A DNA stretch of 64,000 nucleotides, taken from positions 474,082,008 through 474,146,007 of the forward strand of contig NC_081405.1 of the NCBI RefSeq assembly GCF_030272615.1. The letters are read 5' to 3'. The number at the start of each line of letters is the position of its first letter. Within the stretch, counting starts at the first letter, position 1. This DNA is from Cryptomeria japonica. Lineage: Eukaryota; Streptophyta; Pinopsida; Cupressales; Cupressaceae. The position numbers and the translations under genes were made by a program. Under the pieces are notes generated by a model that saw only the letters and a list, made by a program, of their open reading frames with translations, ran no database searches and had not been told where the DNA came from. Below, in pieces: positions 57,652-64,000 of the stretch.

Positions 57652-60590
57652 TATTTGTATATATATTTTAAACAACAAGTTTATTTATTTAACTTTAAGA
57701 AATGAATTTTCATTTATGCATGCATATAAATTAGTTGTGTGTGTATATATATATATATATATATAAGTTTATATATATATTTATGTATACATATAATAAT
57801 ATTAAATCTAGGGCAATTTCTTTTCATGCAATTATTTTTATTTCGAACAATTAATACAGATTAAATATTTTTTGCAATTTGATCATTTTATTTATTTCCC
57901 TTTTTTTTATTAGTATCCTAGTTGCCAAGTAGAAATAGTTAGGTTATTTAAATATTGATTTACTTTCAGCAAAATATAAAAAGCATAATTAAATCACTTA
58001 GAATAGCAAAGCTAGAATTTTTTATTTATTTCTTTTAATCTGTTTAACTGTAGATTTTATTTTCTGTACATAAACAAATGACAGTATTTAATAATTCTAA
58101 GAGCAACTATATAAATGACAAAATTTAATAAATTTAACAACAGCTAGATAAATCTAGAGTAAAATAAAACTTAAGAAAAGACTATAAAAAATTTTGATTG
58201 TTATTTTCTGCAATAAACAAAATGACAGATTTAAATAAAACTAAATATGGCATTTCCATGTATAGATCTAATCTTTAGATTTTATTTTATTTCCCAACCT
58301 ACTACATGCAGGTAGATCTATTACATTCCTCTCCTAATATCTTGATTTTAAATGCATAAAGCGAATGAATACATTTCTTTCTTTTCAAAAAATCCTATAC
58401 ACAACAAATATTTATCTCAAAACTTTAGGAAATTAAAACCAGAAATAATCATTTCTTTTTTGCAATATAACATAAATAAATATTACATATCTTTAAAACA
58501 TATTCACAAGTCCTTGTTGTCACTTTACAAATGGATCTCTCATTATTAATAAATGAGGACTTTTAAATTAAATAACAAATATATTTCCAAATGGATTTCT
58601 GCAACAAATAACTCCATCGAATTTCCACTTGTCCTAATTCTTTCCTTTCAACGACCTACAAATAATCAAAGGATATGACCATGGAGTGCTCACCTCCCAG
58701 CCTAGGCTAACTAGTAGCCACCCCTGAGCTTGGAGAACCAAGCCCTAGATAGGATTACACACATGCAAATATAGTAAACAAGGGGAAAACAAACACAACA
58801 CATTTGTCAACCCAGGGCTACACTGCACCACACATTGTGATGTCTTTTAAAGGGTGTAGTGGACCAAGTACCCTGAGGAAACTGCAAGTATGGTAAAACA
58901 TATAGCCACCTCATGGAAAACCAAATACATCATAATTATAACAACCCCACATTCCTTATGCCCCCCAAGACATTCATGCCTTATTCCCCTCCTTATGACC
59001 CCCAAATGCATAAACAAGTCATGCAGCAAGGGTCACACAAAGTCCCTTGTGATCACTCTGATAATGAGAGCCTCTCACTTGAGGGTTGTCACTTCTACCA
59101 CCCACAAGACCATCCTCTCTCCCAAGAGTAGGAGGCCTTGATTACTCCCAAAGCACATAAAATGCCATACAAAAGTAAAACATAAAACACAATAATTTTT
59201 CAAGGGAGAACATGCAAGAGAACTAGACTTTTTACACAAGATATTCTTTCAATATAACATTCAATATGAAAACACATTACAAGTAAGGTGAAACCAACCT
59301 TCAACTGCCAAGGGTATGCTAGTTTTTTTGAGGATGAGCAGCCCAATTCCACAAGTCTTTCCTTTCTACACTTAGCCAAATTCTTAATTCAAAATCTATC
59401 TTTTTCCTTTCAAAATTCTTTGTCTCCAAAAATGGAGATTGGGTGAATACCCACAAAATCTCTCATTCTCGCTCAAGAATACCCTAGTGAGAGTTCCCAC
59501 AAGTTTCTAAAACTGAAAAGGAAAGGTAGGAGAAAATGGGAAAGGGATCTTACATCCAAAAGGAAAGTTTATAACTTAGATGATCCTTCTAATTTCAATT
59601 TTCGCACAACTTAGAAAAGTCACTTTTTAAGGTGTCAAAAAGGTCACATGATAGTTGGTACATGCCTAAAATTACTCCTAACCCTTAGGTATACCTTATG
59701 GGCTTTAGGAAACCCTATTAAACTACCCCTAGGTGTCCATTTAACCCTTTTTAAACCCATCTGAAGTTAATTTTCAGGTCAAACTTAAGTTGACCATCCC
59801 AAAGATTATTTACCCAAGGTATTTATGGAATCATATTAAATTAATTGAAAAAACTATAGTTAAACAACTCCCTCCAAGAGACAAATTTAAAAAAATCAAA
59901 CATAAATCAAAACATGTGTCAAGTAACACAAAGAAAATACTTTTACAAAATTATACATGAAATCTTGTCTCGTTTTGGATTTACACAAATAAATAAAATT
60001 CAATTTAACATTCATGCAACAATCACTTTCACGAATAAAATACGATACAAACGAGGTGTTGTCTCTCCAAATAGACAAACCCTGGTTTTACGAATGCACA
60101 TAGGTCTAGGTTTGGTTCTCCATAATATTGCCATGGTCACATGGATAATTTTCCTATGCATCTCAATTAGACATTAGTAATTTCAAATACCCTCATATAA
60201 TGTAAAACACATGATTAAGAATACACATCAAACACTCTGCATACAATATACATTAAATCAATACATCTTGCATCCAAATAACTCAACATAAGAAATTATC
60301 ATATTTCTCATAATTTTGATCCATATAAAACATGCATCCTATTTCTATCATCATAGGAAAGTCTTGCAAATCCATAAATGACATACATCATCTCAAATTT
60401 ATCTTATTCTAGAATCCTATAGAGTTCTATTGCATAAAGCATATAAATGAAGCATCAACATATAGCAATGTTATCCAAAACATGGAATAATATAAGTTTT
60501 AAATCCATAATGCATAAAAATAAAGCATCCATAATAGTCTCAACATAAAAATCACTGAACTAATAGACTGAGTCGGGGTTGGGCCTCGCA

Positions 60591-61471
60591 AAATTCACCA
60601 CCTTGATCAGTTCTTAAGTACTTAAGCTTTCTTCCACTTTCTTTTTCAACTAAGGCTCTGAATGCCTTAAACTTGCTAAAGGATTTTTTTTTGTCCTTCA
60701 AGAATGTGACCCACATCATTCTTGAGCAATCATCAGTAAAGATCATAAAATACCCATCACCTTGAATACTCTAGTCCTTATTGGTCCACAAAGGTCGATA
60801 TGAACCAAATCTAGCGAATGTACTGCTAGGAAAGATTGAAAGTTGAGGATGTCATCTTCCCTAACTGACTTTCCTTATACAGAGCATTCATTGGTTTGTC
60901 CAACTGAGGGAAACCTCTTACTAATTTGGACTTACTAACTTTTACAATGTTATCAAATTTTACATGACAGAATCTCTGATGCCAAAGCCAACTATCTTCT
61001 ACTTTTACAATTAAACAATTGTTGACTTAGAACTTAAATGAAACAAGTTACCTTTTGTCTACTTGCCGGTTGCAATCAGTTCACCTTTTCTTCCATAGAT
61101 TTTGCACATCCTATTCTTGACATCCAGTGGATAACCTATGTCATTGAGTTGAGCAACACTAAAAAGACTCTGTTTCGGTCGTTCAACCCAGTAGACATCA
61201 TTTGCACTGCTCTTACCATTCAAAGAGATGGTTCCCTTTCCTTTTACCATGCAAGGTGAGTCATTCCCAAATCTCACAACACCTCCATCAAATTCCTTCA
61301 AAGTAAGAAACTTACTCCAATCATCGATCATGTGGTGTGAACAACCACTATCTATAATCCAATAATTATAACTATCCATGCAAGATACTAATGCCTTCTG
61401 ATATGATGTCTCTTCTTTAATGGCAACAAAGACAATGTCCTCATTTACATCTTCCTTCGATTCTAATGGTA
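60591..61471 (-). pseudogene. Copia B: protease, GAG-pre-integrase and integrase N-terminal half
   Basis: From 61,471 leftward: an acidic stretch, then the intact protease motif WIIDSGCSHHM (in the segment 61,059-61,379), VYWVERPKQSLFSVAQLN, then a WLWHQRFCHVKFDNI region. The zinc-binding CXXC has been lost (LYKESQLGKM where CRECQLGKM is usual). The integrase core runs MIFTDDCSRMMWVTFLKDK to LRTDQGGEF, containing the second catalytic Asp, and is cut at GGEF by element G. Stops lie near 61,059 and between 60,750 and 60,860. Confidence 0.87.
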
Positions 61472-62880
61472 TGATGAAAGAATAAGGATCCGATCAACTA
61501 TTGAGAGGAGGGGGGGGTTAATAAGTAGATAGAAAATTGATATAAACTTTCACCAATCTTAGAATCAACCTCTCAAAGCAAACTCTAAACTAACAAGTTA
61601 AACCACTGAACTACAAATGCAATATCACTATCAAGATAAACCAATTGACTATTATGATAGATTAATAGTAAACAACTTGAAACTCACAAACATCCAAATA
61701 CTTTACTAACATAAGTGAAACCTCATTTCATATTGCTACCAGTTATCATAACATATCAAAGTGGATTTAAGTAGTTAAGCAATTCAACCATAGTAAACAT
61801 AACCACAAAAACATTCACCACTTGACACAATATTTTTGATGTGGAAACCCAAATGGGAAAAGCCACGATGGGGATGAATACCCATAAGTATTTTGAACTC
61901 TTCTGAAGTTTTCCCTGTTAGGAGCGAAGCTTGTTAAAGCTTTACAAAAAGTCCTGTTAAGAATAGATCCTGTTAGGGACCACCTAGTTAAGGGATTGAC
62001 TATAATTCCTTATTAGAAAAAATACCCTATGAGGAGTAACCTTGGTAGAGGATTTGAAATCCAAGCTAATGGATGACCTAGTTAGAAGATTTGAATAACA
62101 CTAAGCTTGTTAGAGCTTACCCGGTTAGGGGATTTTAACTGTTGTAATTGTTAGAAAAAAATAGGGGTTTGCTGATCTGTTTGAATAGCACTACACTTGC
62201 TTGTTCAGATCCTTTTCATGATCCTATCTTCCTTTACACAAATTGTAGATACATCATTCAGTTCAGAAACCACACTCAACCTCAACTACAAATTTGCCAA
62301 CTCTAAAACAAAACAACTCATCGACCTTATAAACAAATCAATAGGTCGGTAACACAACAAAAACCTAATTCTCTCATAGAGATTACAAACAAGTCAGTTC
62401 AAGTATGACCATTGGATTACATAACAATATCTACACATTATTCAAGATATCCCCAACCACTCCTTGATCATTGCTTCATCAAACTCAGTAACTCATCATG
62501 CAGTTTTCATTACATATAATATACTTTCTCATTCCCAAGATAAAAACCATGATCTCAACGTGCCAAAAACACTTTGAAACTCTTCTCATACAACATGCAT
62601 ACATGTCGTAATCATTACCGCTCATCATCAGATCATAAACCAATATAACAAACTTAATCTGTTAGGGTTTATCATATCAATAGGTAGGGTTTACCGGTTC
62701 AACTCTCCAATACTTAGCAATACCGATTCACTCCACAAACTCACCTACCGGTTATAGTTCCCTTCACTAGCTCTTCCTACCAATTACAAAACAACATTGT
62801 AACAACATCATTACTAGTTACAATTGACATCAATGACAACATAACATTTTATGAATGCAATCTTCATGCAAATGCCAACA
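61472..62880 (-). repeat. 3' LTR of Copia C
   Basis: It starts TGATGAAAGAATAAGGATCC and ends ATGCCAACA on the + strand; it pairs with 43,555-44,962 of element B. It has the G-run (about 61,508) and the GGATGAATACCCATAAG block (about 61,872). It starts exactly where the protein of element B breaks off, as expected for an insertion. Confidence 0.85.
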
Positions 62881-63232
62881 ATCTCCCCCTTTAGCATTGA
62901 TGGCAATACAAATATCAATACCATTGATTGCTATGATTGTGAATAGGAATTCTGGTTTACATTTTACAATGTACTCACCTTGTCTTCAGGTGGTAACTAG
63001 CTATAGACCTTCTATCTGTCAATCATATAATTCTTCTCCCCATAATTACATAGTTATTCTCCCCTTTTGACAACAATGTCAAAGTGAAAGTAAAACATGC
63101 AATGTCAAACTTCAGCATTCAACATCAACAACCTGCAACTTGATGCACCCCCTATGGAATAACTCCACTCTACACCAATCTTGTTGTAAAATTTTTCAAG
63201 TAGCTCTGGGACTGATGTACTCTTTATCATGC
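62881..63232 (-). other. Polypurine tract and 3' non-coding region of Copia C
   Basis: ATCTCCCCCTTTAGC after the LTR is the polypurine tract on the - strand; TTCTCCCCATAATT and TTCTCCCCTTTTGAC follow near 63,032 and 63,057. No gene is present. Confidence 0.75.
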
Positions 63233-63994
63233 TCAACTGACCTTATGAAGGGGTACAACCCCTAGCTGACTTCTAAGATACTCAAAAGTAGTCTTAGGCA
63301 GAAGTTTAGTAAAGATATTTGTAAGTTGCTCCTTGGTAGAAACGTGCTCCAATATCACATCTTTACTCTGCACTTTTTCCCTCAAGAAATGATACTTCAA
63401 TTCAATATGCTTGGTTCGTGAGTGCAAAATATGGTTATTGGAAATATTTATGGCACTGGTATTGTCACATAAGATCTTTACAGGTTCTGTAAACTTCATC
63501 TTGAAACCTTGCAGAATGTGCCTCATCTAGATAGCATGGGTACAATTGATATAAGCTAGAACATACTCAGCTTTAGCAGTAGACTGTGATATACAACTCC
63601 GCTTCTTGCTACTCCATGAAACAAGTCTTCTTCCAAGAAAGATTGCTCCACCAGTTGTGCTTTTCCTATCATCAACATTACCTGCCCAGTCTGCATCTGT
63701 ATACACCTTCAAGTCAAAGTTACATGCATATGGATACCATAATCCATAGTCAATAGTACCTTTCAAATATCTGAATATCCTCTTGGTTGCTATAAAATGT
63801 GTTTCCTTTGGATTCTTTTGAAATCTAGCAACTAGACCAACTCCATGAGCTATATTTGGTCTGTTGTGAATAACATAGTGCAATTTCCCAATCATTGACC
63901 TATACTCCTTTTCATCAAAAGATGTGGCTTCATCTTTATTAGACAATTTACATCCTATAACCATTGGTGTCCCAACTGGTTTATAGTCACTCAT
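63233..63994 (-). pseudogene. Copia C: RT C-terminus and RNase H (runs off the window)
   Basis: The frame enters from the right edge with MSDYKPVGTPM, then RSMIGKLHYVIHNRPNIAHGV and KRIFRYLKGTIDYGLWYPY. RNase H is complete: TDADWAGNVDDRKSTTGGAIF, SQSTAKAEYVL, and CDNTSAINISNN, then the tail LPKTTFEYLRSQLGV. A stop at 63,527 (a TAG, in a place where Gln or Trp is usual) interrupts the frame. This is the best-preserved RNase H in the window and shows what was deleted from element B. Confidence 0.87.
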
Positions 63995-64000
63995 ACCAAA

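Overview
The window is plant nuclear DNA made almost entirely of transposable elements. I found no intact host gene, no rRNA or tRNA gene and no CRISPR array. The very long nested LTR retrotransposons, long LTRs (1.4-4.3 kb), AT-rich spacers and the style of the Copia LTRs (G-runs followed by TGAATCA) suggest a large gymnosperm genome, possibly a conifer of the cypress or yew kind. That assignment is an impression only and no marker gene supports it. Every coding region carries in-frame stops or frameshifts, or is cut by another element.

Left block (1-21,180). A possible LINE tail (1-1,735) is followed by an AT-rich array (1,737-2,215). A decayed Ty3/Gypsy element of Tat/Ogre type follows on the + strand, with gag at 16,940-18,750. 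It is split by a solo LTR, S1 (3,155-15,704, 5-bp target duplication AAACC). S1 is split by a second solo LTR, S2 (about 6,000-14,872). S2 is split by a complete - strand Ty1/Copia element, A (6,045-13,705, duplication GTTTT). This makes four layers. A - strand LINE 3' part (about 18,880-21,180) with zf-RVT and RNase H follows.

Middle block (21,181-43,552). An LTR fragment (X) received a + strand Copia element, D (21,196-42,833, duplication TAAGT). The 5' LTR of D was later split by a 14-kb insertion (21,608-35,645). That insertion is flanked by GCGAAGTT on both sides, and its two ends fit the hAT terminal consensus YARNG. Inside it, on the - strand, are a decayed hAT-type transposase gene and a second decayed reading frame of about 1,150 codons that I cannot assign. 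Homologous arrays of a GCGAGCTAGCGA-like motif flank that frame, and GGCGAATT-like repeats lie near both ends of the insertion. This is the most unusual object in the window.

Right block (43,555-64,000). A - strand Copia element, B, was opened in its integrase gene by a - strand Ty3/Gypsy chromovirus-like element, G (47,544-60,590, duplication AAATT). G has one unbroken gag-pol frame spoiled by about 30 stop codons, most of them TAG. B is interrupted again at 61,472 by a third - strand Copia element, C, of the same family, which runs off the window.

The genes form no pathway. They are gag, protease, integrase, reverse transcriptase and RNase H modules of separate retroelements, plus one DNA transposon. 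The nesting gives relative ages: the host LTRs and LINE are oldest, then D, B, S1 and S2, then A, G, C and the hAT-like insertion.
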